NCBI GenBank assembly: GCA_017404665.1
Contig: JAFRBX010000043.1
Location: forward strand, 1-64,000
Direction of reading: 5' to 3'
From: Ruminococcus sp.
Lineage (GTDB): Bacteria; Bacillota; Clostridia; Oscillospirales; Acutalibacteraceae
Length of the DNA: 64,000 nt
The notes under the pieces were generated by a model, which made no database searches, was not told the origin of the DNA, and saw only the letters and a program-made list of their open reading frames with translations. A program made the translations under genes and the position numbers. Of the stretch, positions 50,301-57,355 are shown piece by piece (position 1 is the stretch's first letter; every line of letters starts with the position of its first letter).

Positions 50301-50481
50301 AACAGCGATCCAGCGTAAAGCCGCAAGAATGAGCGTTCCCTACGATGAAGCCATCATGCTCAGAAACGGCGATGTCGACGGAAACGGCAAGCTTGAGGTT
50401 ATTGATGCGACTTATATCCAGCGCAAGCTCGCTAAACTCAAGGTTGATTATCCGATCGGTGAATGGATCGACGTTCAGTGA
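47398..50481 (+). CDS. Secreted dockerin protein with five tandem unassigned beta modules
   Basis: A 1027-residue secreted protein; GAGGAGGA precedes the ATG. The signal peptide ends near TTNAAE (about residue 29). Five modules of about 165 residues follow (about 31-197, 201-360, 381-541, 570-735, 778-940). Each starts with VTIYGIDGTTE..EV.VGE.FTVYT, passes through a QTYTSSVLQ block and an MFPI block, and ends LIVTNYKV...A.V.N.L and ITRIVFNGE.Q.G. The first two abut; the others are separated by Pro/Thr/Glu linkers. A dockerin (950-1027) with GDADNNGKVDAIDVTAIQR and GDVDGNGKLEVIDATYIQR ends it. The modules recall cohesin-like beta sandwiches in strand rhythm, but I do not recognise the family. 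They could bind carbohydrate or protein. Confidence 0.82.
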   Translation: MKKIISMLLVLAMMITVLTVGIATTNAAETATITIYGFDGTTEVKEVNVGDEFTVYTTLNVSSVNNGMVGSVQGTQTYTSSVLSLVDEVSGQYGEFTDLVKVFPVTGESTVSNASQAGRIAYNASSPAIDGGFRFDSDHSLLIVTTYKVTAAGTAEVKNAIKNLAASDSAITKIVFEGEVQSGKTVEGKASFNDPTPAIDHAEVRVHTLDGAVETKSFNVGDTFNVYTCLDASSVNEGKMGSINGVQKYTSTVLELADTVDADGYITDTAKVFPIMGDGAIGSAKSAGSVKYAGSSTTGFLFNSARSQLLVTTYRVTANGYADITNKLNVLAAADEDITRIVFNGETQSGQSYALYGSFTTDGPIPTLPPQPPTQPPTEPSTKLKVTIVNPDNTTAIREFVVGDTFSTYTVLNASTTIASLDGTQTYTAAKLQLTDAVSGEYNEIGDKTVMFPILGDEAVATAQNGTIKFNATRGTVNGGYAFNTDDSKLIVTNYKVLAAGEATIKTTLKTLIKDDDAATKIVFNGETQPGQSYEMPSDFEGVTPPPTEPQPTQPVTEPRPTQPPTEPQNKAAVTIYGIDGTSKVKYFDINDEFTVYTTFDASKLNGIHGIGSISASQTYTSSILQSTDEVDELGVVVDPGAMFPILGENTVAKISDGLNKYNASTPGVNKGYVFDNENALLIVTHYKVKAIGKAEVINVLTTVAGDNSALTKIVMKGIVQDGMEIGGYASFTEPGTPEPTEPPATEPPTEPKPTDPPETQPPTQPVTEPPVTDKANVTIYGIDGTTETKEVAVGETFTVYTTFDASQAIGNSMVASISASQTFTSSVLQSADAVDSDGVVVDSNAMFPIMKDKAIAKVEAGLIKYNASTPQINNGFKFDSDKAVLIVTNYKVLKAGYAEVRNALTTVAAADEELTRVVDKGVVADGKTIGGKATFTDPSEPVGPTDAPERYMLGDADNNGKVDAIDVTAIQRKAARMSVPYDEAIMLRNGDVDGNGKLEVIDATYIQRKLAKLKVDYPIGEWIDVQ

Positions 50482-50544
50482 TTCCACTGAAAGAGATTAA
50501 GTCACAGATCGCGGATCAGATAACCATTTGAATATGACAGATCG

Positions 50545-50574
50545 ACTCCCCCTTCGGATGAAGGGGGAGTTTTC
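50545..50574 (+). terminator. Terminator of the five-module protein gene
   Basis: ACTCCCCCTT (50545-50554), CGGATG, AAGGGGGAGT (50561-50570), TTT. Confidence 0.85.
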
Positions 50575-50642
50575 GTATTGGATGTATGATGGCGCCGGTT
50601 GTGCGGATAATACTACTATATTATGATATGAGGAGCATCTAC

Positions 50643-51392
50643 ATGAAAAACTATAATGGGAATATCGTCTTTGAGCACAGCCCGCGTATCGCAGGCTATG
50701 CGTCGGTTGTCGGCAAGAAGGAGGGGGAGGGACCTCTGCGCGATTATTTTGATCGGATCATCCATGACAGCTATGCCGGAAAGGACACCTTTGAACAGGC
50801 AGAAAGCAGGATGATGAGTGTAGCGGTGCAATCAGCACTGGATAAGGGACATTTTTCGCCTGCGGATATCGATCTCGCGTGCTGCGGCGATCTGCTGAAC
50901 CAGTGTGTCGCGTCCAGCTTTGCGATGCGGCGGTTCGGCATCCCGTATGCCGGGATCTACGGCGCTTGCTCAACGATGGCGCTGAGTATGATCGTCGCGG
51001 CTGTCGCGGCAGACAGCGGCGCAGCGCGGCGGGCGGTCTGCGCGTCGTCGTCGCATTACTGTACAGCGGAGCGGCAGTATCGCTTTCCGCTCGAATACGG
51101 CTCCCAGCGTCCCCCGACAGCCCAGTGGACCGTTACCGGCGCCGGAGCCTGCGTGATCGAAAGCGAAGGCGGCTCAGATACTGAACGAAATTCCGGGGAG
51201 ATCGGAGCTTATACGAATACGGCTTCAAAAGACGGCGCGGCAACAGCATCCGGCAATTTGCCGACTTTACAAAACAGCGCTATGCCCGTCATTCGCGCCG
51301 CGCGGCTCGGCAGGATAGTCGATTACAGCATCACCGATCAAAACAATATGGGCGCCGCCATGGCACCTGCTGTTGTCAAGATGGGAACATAA
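50643..51392 (+). pseudogene. spoVAD: Stage V sporulation protein AD, 3'-truncated
   Basis: The 249 residues from ATG 50643 (AGGAG upstream) match SpoVAD, a thiolase-fold protein that takes dipicolinic acid into the spore. Clear blocks are GYASVVGKKEGEGPLRDYFD, GDLLNQCVASSFAMRR, YGACSTMALSM, SSHYCTAERQYRFPLEYG and PPTAQWTVTGAGA. The protein breaks off at NNMGAAMAPA, where the family (about 335 residues) continues with AADT and a further quarter of the protein. The ending VVKMGT is unrelated. No other spoVA gene is adjacent, although spoVAC and spoVAE usually flank it. The residues between about 180 and 215 are also variable. Probably non-functional. Confidence 0.82.
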
Positions 51393-51403
51393 ATGAATCC
51401 TGC

Positions 51404-51430
51404 AAAAACGGCTTGAATAAGCCGTTTTTC
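51404..51430 (+). terminator. Terminator after the spoVAD fragment
   Basis: AAAAACGGCTT (51404-51414), GAAT, AAGCCGTTTTT (51419-51429). Confidence 0.85.
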
Positions 51431-51461
51431 GACTGAAAAATAATTTTCAATCAGAGAAATA

Positions 51462-51491
51462 TTGACAATAATAGTCAAAAAATCTTATGAT
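51462..51491 (+). promoter_or_regulatory. Promoter and candidate operator of the AbiEi fragment
   Basis: TTGACA (51462-51467), an 18-base spacer and TATGAT (51486-51491). TTGAC and GTCAA (51474-51478) form an inverted repeat over the -35, a plausible site for antitoxin autoregulation. Confidence 0.5.
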
Positions 51492-51511
51492 ATCTTTAAG
51501 GAAGTGCTGAT

Positions 51512-51934
51512 ATGGATGAAATGCAGTTGATTTTTGATTATTATAGAGTTAATGAACCAATCTTCATAGAAGATATTATCAAGATGTGTTCAACCCATTC
51601 TCGTCAGTGGGTCGATCACGAGTTGAGTGTGTTAACTGCGTCCGGTCGATTAAGGAGATTCGCGGCAGGGATATATTATATACCGAGCAAAGAGAAAACC
51701 GGTACTTCGAAGATCGACGTTAATAAGGTCATTATAAATAAGTACATAGAGCGAGCTGATAAGGTGTTTGGATACGTTTCAGGTGACAGCTTACTTAAGG
51801 ATTTGAAGTTAATCATTGCCGAACCTGATGAAATTACAATTGTCACTAACAAAGAAAAAACCAGAGGCAGAAATGTGATGATTGGCAATAAGAGAATTCG
51901 CTTGATCAACAAAATGGAAATACTTCAAAAATAA
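51512..51934 (+). pseudogene. AbiEi-type antitoxin, 3'-truncated
   Basis: A 140-residue frame after AAGGAAGTG. The start is a winged-helix region of AbiEi/DUF6088 antitoxins (YYRVNEPIFIEDIIKMC, then ELSVLTASGRLRRFAAGIYY and IPS). KVIINKYIERADKVFGYVSG and EITIVTNKEKTRGRNVMIG follow, matching the second half of the family to about residue 135. Full-length relatives continue for about 60 more residues and are followed by an AbiEii toxin; here the sequence runs into an out-of-frame secreted-protein gene at about 51925. The base composition is more AT-rich than on either side. It is a mobile-element or defence-module fragment. The intact promoter means a truncated protein may still be made. Confidence 0.7.
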
Positions 51935-52433
51935 TTTCAGCGAAGTATATGAGAACTTCTTTGTTTCCGGCACTCCGACAGCGACCGATTTGTATGGCTA
52001 CATCAAGGACAGGGGTTCTCATATCTTGATCACGCTCGGCAGTAATTCGGGCGATTGGTACTGTGTCGATCAGGCGGCGACGCTGGCGTTCGGTGAGGTC
52101 TATGTAAAGTATCGCAACGGCGACAGCGATTATAACATCATTTCGCTCGACGAGCTTCTCAGAATAACCGACTCAAGCCTGTATAAGGCATGCCGCTTTG
52201 ACAAAGCCGCTTCGGGAGCGAACTGGATCAGCTCCCAGACCTCCTATTATCCCGTTACTTACTCGACCGATACCGCAAAGGCTTTGATCAAGGGCGATTT
52301 TATCTATGAGGACAGCGTGAGGAACAGCACCATCGGCGGCGACTTTGCCGGCGGCGGCTATCTCCCCGCAGGAGCATTTGTCAAGATCACCGGCACGCCG
52401 AAGCACGGCTATGAGCCTGCCTCCACCAAGTGA
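51912..52433 (+). pseudogene. Giant secreted protein, upstream fragment before an in-frame TGA
   Basis: This frame is coding before any start codon: NFSEVYENFFVSGTPTATDL, then YGYIKDRGSHILITLGSNSG. It overlaps the end of the AbiEi fragment in another frame, so the true 5' end and signal peptide are gone. It stops at a TGA at 52431-52433 (after YEPASTK). The same frame is open again straight after it (TDVTTNAASGSAGEYTYAF) and leads without a break into the 1486-codon frame. It is therefore one gene with a nonsense codon, probably a former TGG. A TTG at 51990 is the first possible start but has no ribosome site. Confidence 0.65.
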
Positions 52434-52526
52434 ACCGATGTTACCACGAACGCTGCAAGCGGCTCTGCGGGCGAATATACCTATGCTTTCCGCAGTATCA
52501 GCGGCGCGTGCGCGGCGACCTATAAT

Positions 52527-55500
52527 GTGTCGCCCGTCAGCTACAGCATCATCTATCCGTCCGATGCGCCGACGGCAGAGTATCCCGCTCAGGGCGAGGG
52601 TTTTTACTATGTCGGTAAGCCTGCCTCCGCCGATTATACCTCCGCGGTCACTTTCAAGATCGCCTTGTTCGACGGCTATTCGATCGGCGACGTTACCGCG
52701 CGTTACGGCGACGCGATGACCGATCTCAGCGTTACCAAGAGCGATACGACCGAATCTGGCTCTTATGCAGGCTATCACACCACGATCTACACCTACACCA
52801 TGACGATGCCCGCCGACGATGTGACCGTCAGCTTCACCGTCACCGACAACAATGCCCGCAAGACCATCCATCTGGAGACGGACAGCACAAGCTATGAGGG
52901 CGGTGTCGATAATTATGAAGACGGCAGCCCCGTGTGGTATATCCTGACCTTCGACGATCCGACAGCGGCAGACGGAGCTGAAACCTACGGCAGATGGATC
53001 AAGGGCGTTGCGGATGAAAGCGGCGCCGCCGACTGGGCGTTTGAGAATGTAGGCAAGTATTTCAGAATATACAGATATTCATCCGGCTCCGATCTGGACG
53101 CAAACGGCGTCCCGGCCGGAACGCTCTGGAACTATACGCATACCACGATCGCCTCCTCGGGCGGTGACGTGTATCGCTTTACAGCCTTTAACAGAAATGT
53201 TGATAACGATATCTTCGGCGAGTGGATCGGCAACAATATCTACCTCTATCCCAAGGCGTGGGAGATCAGCAACGAGACGACCGCCTGCCCCGGTTACCGC
53301 GCGTGGACTTGGGGCAACGGTATCACCGATAAATGGGTGACGGGCGTGCTCGATGAAGAGACCGGCTGCTATCATTTTGTCGGCATCGGTCAGTATGCGA
53401 TCTTCTGCCGCACGGGAAGAGACGCGTGGGACGGCTGGCAGACCCATAACCTGACGGTTGACGTCGAAAACAGTGGCGAGCTCTATGTGCTTAACGACTG
53501 CTACAGCGACGACAGCGGCAATAAGATCGACGGCTACTGGGCGCATTATGAGGATTTCGCCGATAACGCGGATTTCACCACATGGACGAAGGACAACGCT
53601 CGCTGGAGCGGCGTCCGGCTGGGCTCCAGCGGTACCGCTAGCGATACCGCCGAGAACTGGCCGCTCGCGTCTGCGCTTGCGAAGCTTGTCGTACAGGCGG
53701 GCAATCAGGACGCTCCCGACTGGGACGTGACCAACGCAGCGTATAAGCTGTTCAATTCAAGCGGCGTATTCCTTTTCAGCAACCAATCGATCAGGGAAGA
53801 GACCGGCTTCACGTATTACAGGTATAACGACAGCTCCAAATCGGGCGCCGACTGGAGCGCCTACGGAGTAGGCACCTCCACCGCCATCACCATCAACTAC
53901 GGCAGCGGTACCGACAGCTCCGGCACTTACAGCATGACGCTGAACAACAGCGTATCGAAGGCCAGCTTCCCGAAATATAACTATGCCATGCTGATCAACG
54001 GCTACCACTTCATCTTCCGCATCGATCATCCGTCGGCTCTCTCCGGCGTGACCAACGACAACAAGGAAGAATATGTGACGGTCGACGAGGCGACCTCGCT
54101 CGTCAGCGGTGAGTTCTATGTTTGGCGTTCTGTGGACGACGCATACGACGATGACCTGACCCCGAGCGCGAACGGCAGCTACAATCTGCTCGATCTGATG
54201 AAGGCAATCAACGGCGGCGACGCGGATACGACGGTCGACGAAACCAAGATGTTCGGCATGACTGAAAAAACAGGTAATATTGCTGAGTATGACTACCGCT
54301 ACTGGAGCCGCTATGACAACCGCTGGCGCTCCATCAAAATGGGCGACTATGACCATGAGTCCTCCGGCAGAATGTCCTTCTGGGGTGCGCTGGTCGCATC
54401 ATACACCAAGATGATGAAGCAGTGCGGCGTCAAGGGCTGGAAATATATCGGCACAGGCACCGCTCAGGCTGACTTTTTGAATACGGATAACTGGACGGAG
54501 TCCTATGACTATACCATCTACGATGTGCTGATGTACATCAAGTATATCACGAAGGGCTTTAACGACAGTGACCAGAACTCGATCGTTTGGACAGAGATCA
54601 ACGGCGCGTTCGGCAAGGAGGGCAGCTTCGAATGGGCGACCTCGTACTATAGCGACGGCGAGCAAACAGCCGATAACAGCGTCAACTATTTCTACTTGAA
54701 GGATGAAAACGGCAGTTATGTCCAATATGCCGGCAAGGACGTCAACTTCCCCGACAAATTTGATACGTCCCATGACTATACGCAGGGCTATTCTTATACA
54801 GCGTATAAGGATACCCTGATGGCACTGATCAAGGACGGCTACCATCTGCTCATCAGAGCAAATACGCATGAGAGCAACGATGAGAACACGAATCTCGACA
54901 CATGGGTGCCTGTGGAAGAAAAGCTGACCATCAATTCCGGCACCATCTATATCATGGATTCGGACAGAGAGATATCGGATAATCTGAAGACCCTCGAGAG
55001 CTTCCTCAACGAATCCGGTACCGGACGCAACGGCAAATTCATCCGCATCGCAGCGTATAAGGGCGGATCGACCTATATCCAGACCGACGGTGAGGAGGAT
55101 AAGCCTCAGGACGAGGTGGTCGAGATCGAGCCTGAGGTCAACGACGACGTTGACGCCGTGATCAACACAGCGCTCGTTCCGTATGCCAAGGATCCCGCTT
55201 ACTGCGGCGCGAACACCGCGTCGGGCTACTACAACTATGTTTACGGAACCGAGAACGGCGACGTCACCCTCAAGTTCAGCGGCGCGATCCTCGGCAAGAC
55301 CTACCGCTACGCGCTCTTTGACAGCAAGGACGCGATGCTTACGGCGATCGACGTATTCAACGCGGGTCTGGACTACTCGACCGTCAATTATACCGATACC
55401 ATCGCTTCTGCCGCGAATACCGCAAACGGGCTGATGTCGGTCAATATCTATGACGCGGTCGGCACGAACAACCCCGACTTCCGCAGCAGCACGCAGACGA

Positions 55501-56987
55501 AGTATATCATCGTGCAGCTGGTGGAGCCGAGCACGGATACGACCGAAGCGAATTATCAGCACAAGGTCAACTCGAAGTCCAACGTCATCTGGACGACCAT
55601 GAACTACCAGACCCGGCAGCTCACCACAGGCTTTGACCGCGACAGGACGATCGAGGTCACCCAGCGCGGGCTCAGGGACGTGACCGCGGGCGGCGTGACA
55701 CAGAAGGGGATCGACCTTTCCGATTATCTGAATACCGGTATCGGCGGCACGGCGTATGCGAGCACCTCCTCCGCTGATACCACATACGTCAGCGGTTATT
55801 CCCTCAGCTATACCTATTATGAGACCGACGCCTACACCGGACGCGGGGCTGAAACAACGGTGATCGATCAAGCGTACTTCATCCCCTCTGCACCGGGCAC
55901 CTATACAATCACGCTCACCGCCGTCGGCGACAAGCTGACGAACGAGAGCTACAGCTACGCCGGAGCCAACACCTCCGTGCGAACTGCCGCCGGTCTCAGC
56001 GAGAAGGATAAGCTCGCGCCGCGCGGGGAGATCGCCTATGTCAATCTCGGAACCTACAGAACGATCACCGTCAAGGTGCTGGGCGAGGTCGATTACACCT
56101 ATGTGGATAACAACGATGCTGTACAGACCTTCCGCACCGTAGACGTCGACAAGCACGGCAGCGTATCCTCCGATTGGGCGATTCCTGAAAAGGAAGGCTA
56201 TATCTTCACCGGCTGGTATGACAGTGAGAATGTTGCATTGGATTACGATGCGCAGATCGCCGACGAGGATCGCGGCGTCAACAGCATCAATAATATCGTC
56301 GCTCCCGTGACCGTCGTACACGTCGGCTGGGTCAAGGTCGACGACGTCGACAAGGACGGGACCGACACCAACGTGCTTCCCGCTGAGTATAACGGAAAAT
56401 ACAAGGGCTTCGATCTGCCGGGCGTTCAGCTGCGCGCGGACAATATGCTCAACCCGAACGTCAGCCCGACCGAGAAGCAGCCCGGCGGACTGCGGTTCAT
56501 CACTTCGCTGAACAACACGATGTGGACGCAGCTCAACGAGGCGTGCACCAACGCCGAATACGGTTACGTCGTGGCGAAGAATACGCCGGGCTCCAACACG
56601 GAAAAATGGATCGAATATCACAGCGGCGCCGGCAACAAGCTGCTCTATAAGAGCGCGACCGCTAACGGTATCAATACCACAAAAACGACGACCGTCAAGG
56701 ATCAGTACTTCAACTTCGTCACAAATGTGGACTGTACCGCGAACGCGAACCGGATCGACCATAAAACATTCACGGATTATCGCCTCTACTCTATGGTGAT
56801 CACCTACCAGAAGTCCGACGAAAGCGCAAAGACCATTCCCGTTATCGCGCGTCCGTATATCCGCTATACCGACGCTAACGGCTTTGAGCGCGTGACGTAT
56901 AACGACTACGGCGGAACCGCTGTTTGCGGAGGATGCTCCGCAAGCTATACGATGGTAGCGTCACTATCCGAAACGGCGATCAATTGA
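52527..56987 (+). CDS. Giant secreted-type protein, remainder after the TGA
   Basis: A frame of 1486 codons whose first start codon is a GTG without a ribosome site; it continues in frame from the fragment above. The composition is that of an exported adhesin: rich in Asp, Thr, Tyr, Gly and Ser, almost no Cys, no membrane segment. Recurrent blocks such as WKYIGTGTAQADFLNTDNW and YYLKDENGSYVQYAGKDV suggest divergent internal modules. Near residue 1290 a single InlB-type motif occurs (EGYIFTGWYDSENVAL). The C-terminus (LPGVQLRADNMLNPN, PGGLRFITSLNN, then YGYVVAKNTPGSN) resembles a conserved C-terminal module of Ruminococcus surface proteins. No enzyme or dockerin is recognised. With the 5' end missing it is probably not exported. 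Confidence 0.6.
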   Translation: MSPVSYSIIYPSDAPTAEYPAQGEGFYYVGKPASADYTSAVTFKIALFDGYSIGDVTARYGDAMTDLSVTKSDTTESGSYAGYHTTIYTYTMTMPADDVTVSFTVTDNNARKTIHLETDSTSYEGGVDNYEDGSPVWYILTFDDPTAADGAETYGRWIKGVADESGAADWAFENVGKYFRIYRYSSGSDLDANGVPAGTLWNYTHTTIASSGGDVYRFTAFNRNVDNDIFGEWIGNNIYLYPKAWEISNETTACPGYRAWTWGNGITDKWVTGVLDEETGCYHFVGIGQYAIFCRTGRDAWDGWQTHNLTVDVENSGELYVLNDCYSDDSGNKIDGYWAHYEDFADNADFTTWTKDNARWSGVRLGSSGTASDTAENWPLASALAKLVVQAGNQDAPDWDVTNAAYKLFNSSGVFLFSNQSIREETGFTYYRYNDSSKSGADWSAYGVGTSTAITINYGSGTDSSGTYSMTLNNSVSKASFPKYNYAMLINGYHFIFRIDHPSALSGVTNDNKEEYVTVDEATSLVSGEFYVWRSVDDAYDDDLTPSANGSYNLLDLMKAINGGDADTTVDETKMFGMTEKTGNIAEYDYRYWSRYDNRWRSIKMGDYDHESSGRMSFWGALVASYTKMMKQCGVKGWKYIGTGTAQADFLNTDNWTESYDYTIYDVLMYIKYITKGFNDSDQNSIVWTEINGAFGKEGSFEWATSYYSDGEQTADNSVNYFYLKDENGSYVQYAGKDVNFPDKFDTSHDYTQGYSYTAYKDTLMALIKDGYHLLIRANTHESNDENTNLDTWVPVEEKLTINSGTIYIMDSDREISDNLKTLESFLNESGTGRNGKFIRIAAYKGGSTYIQTDGEEDKPQDEVVEIEPEVNDDVDAVINTALVPYAKDPAYCGANTASGYYNYVYGTENGDVTLKFSGAILGKTYRYALFDSKDAMLTAIDVFNAGLDYSTVNYTDTIASAANTANGLMSVNIYDAVGTNNPDFRSSTQTKYIIVQLVEPSTDTTEANYQHKVNSKSNVIWTTMNYQTRQLTTGFDRDRTIEVTQRGLRDVTAGGVTQKGIDLSDYLNTGIGGTAYASTSSADTTYVSGYSLSYTYYETDAYTGRGAETTVIDQAYFIPSAPGTYTITLTAVGDKLTNESYSYAGANTSVRTAAGLSEKDKLAPRGEIAYVNLGTYRTITVKVLGEVDYTYVDNNDAVQTFRTVDVDKHGSVSSDWAIPEKEGYIFTGWYDSENVALDYDAQIADEDRGVNSINNIVAPVTVVHVGWVKVDDVDKDGTDTNVLPAEYNGKYKGFDLPGVQLRADNMLNPNVSPTEKQPGGLRFITSLNNTMWTQLNEACTNAEYGYVVAKNTPGSNTEKWIEYHSGAGNKLLYKSATANGINTTKTTTVKDQYFNFVTNVDCTANANRIDHKTFTDYRLYSMVITYQKSDESAKTIPVIARPYIRYTDANGFERVTYNDYGGTAVCGGCSASYTMVASLSETAIN

Positions 56988-57003
56988 ACGGGGGTGCTTG
57001 AAT

Positions 57004-57156
57004 ATGAAAAAGACATATACATCCCCGGAGCTGGAATGGCGCAGACTCTACCTGTATGACGTTATCCTGGCCTCGTCGCAGTACGAAAACCGGCAGATCG
57101 AGATCGGCGATCTTGATCCCGATGACGATGATATTGAGCCGGGCGGATTCGGATAA
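57004..57156 (+). CDS. 50-residue peptide gene next to the giant protein
   Basis: ATG 57004, preceded by GGGGG at a suitable distance, encodes 50 residues; it starts 16 bases after the giant protein gene and ends before a perfect terminator. The N-terminal half (MKKTYTSPELEWRRLYLYD) is followed by VILASS. The C-terminal half is acidic and Gly-ending (DLDPDDDDIEPGGFG). Small proteins with a K.Y..PE start and a DVI..S motif are common and uncharacterised in gut Firmicutes and Bacteroidetes. The layout, a conserved leader-like half plus a charged variable tail, also resembles peptide precursors, but no maturation enzyme is nearby. The function is unknown. Confidence 0.65.
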   Translation: MKKTYTSPELEWRRLYLYDVILASSQYENRQIEIGDLDPDDDDIEPGGFG

Positions 57157-57225
57157 CAATGAAAATCGACAGAGATCATGCTTAGGCGGGTCGATCATCG
57201 TCCTTAATACTGTACATAAAATTAC

Positions 57226-57265
57226 CGCTGCGGAGCATCTGATTTGCTCCGCAGCGGCTGTTTGT
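57226..57265 (+). terminator. Terminator after the 50-residue peptide gene
   Basis: CGCTGCGGAGCA (57226-57237) pairs perfectly with TGCTCCGCAGCG (57245-57256); a weak T-rich stretch (GCTGTTTGTT) follows. Confidence 0.7.
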
Positions 57266-57355
57266 TGGATATGAGTTTCGTTGATAAGGCAAGAATCGAT
57301 GTCTGCCTATATGATGAATTGTGTTGGATGATATGTCCGGCGGTCGGAATGAATC

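Noticed and set aside
40346..50487. Several long minus-strand frames (40346-41863, 42478-44049, 45493-46803, 48922-50487) opposite the dockerin genes
   Set aside because: Each is the antisense of a modular dockerin protein with consistent signal peptide, promoter and terminator on the plus strand.
7370..52433. Alternative genetic code to explain the internal TAG and TGA
   Set aside because: Intact genes such as rlmH, rqcH and murA end in TGA or TAA, and TGG is used freely for Trp; two separate point mutations are simpler.
54399..56762. 787-codon minus-strand frame opposite the giant secreted protein
   Set aside because: It has no start context or family, and the plus-strand frame is continuous to a conserved C-terminus. 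It remains open because of codon bias.
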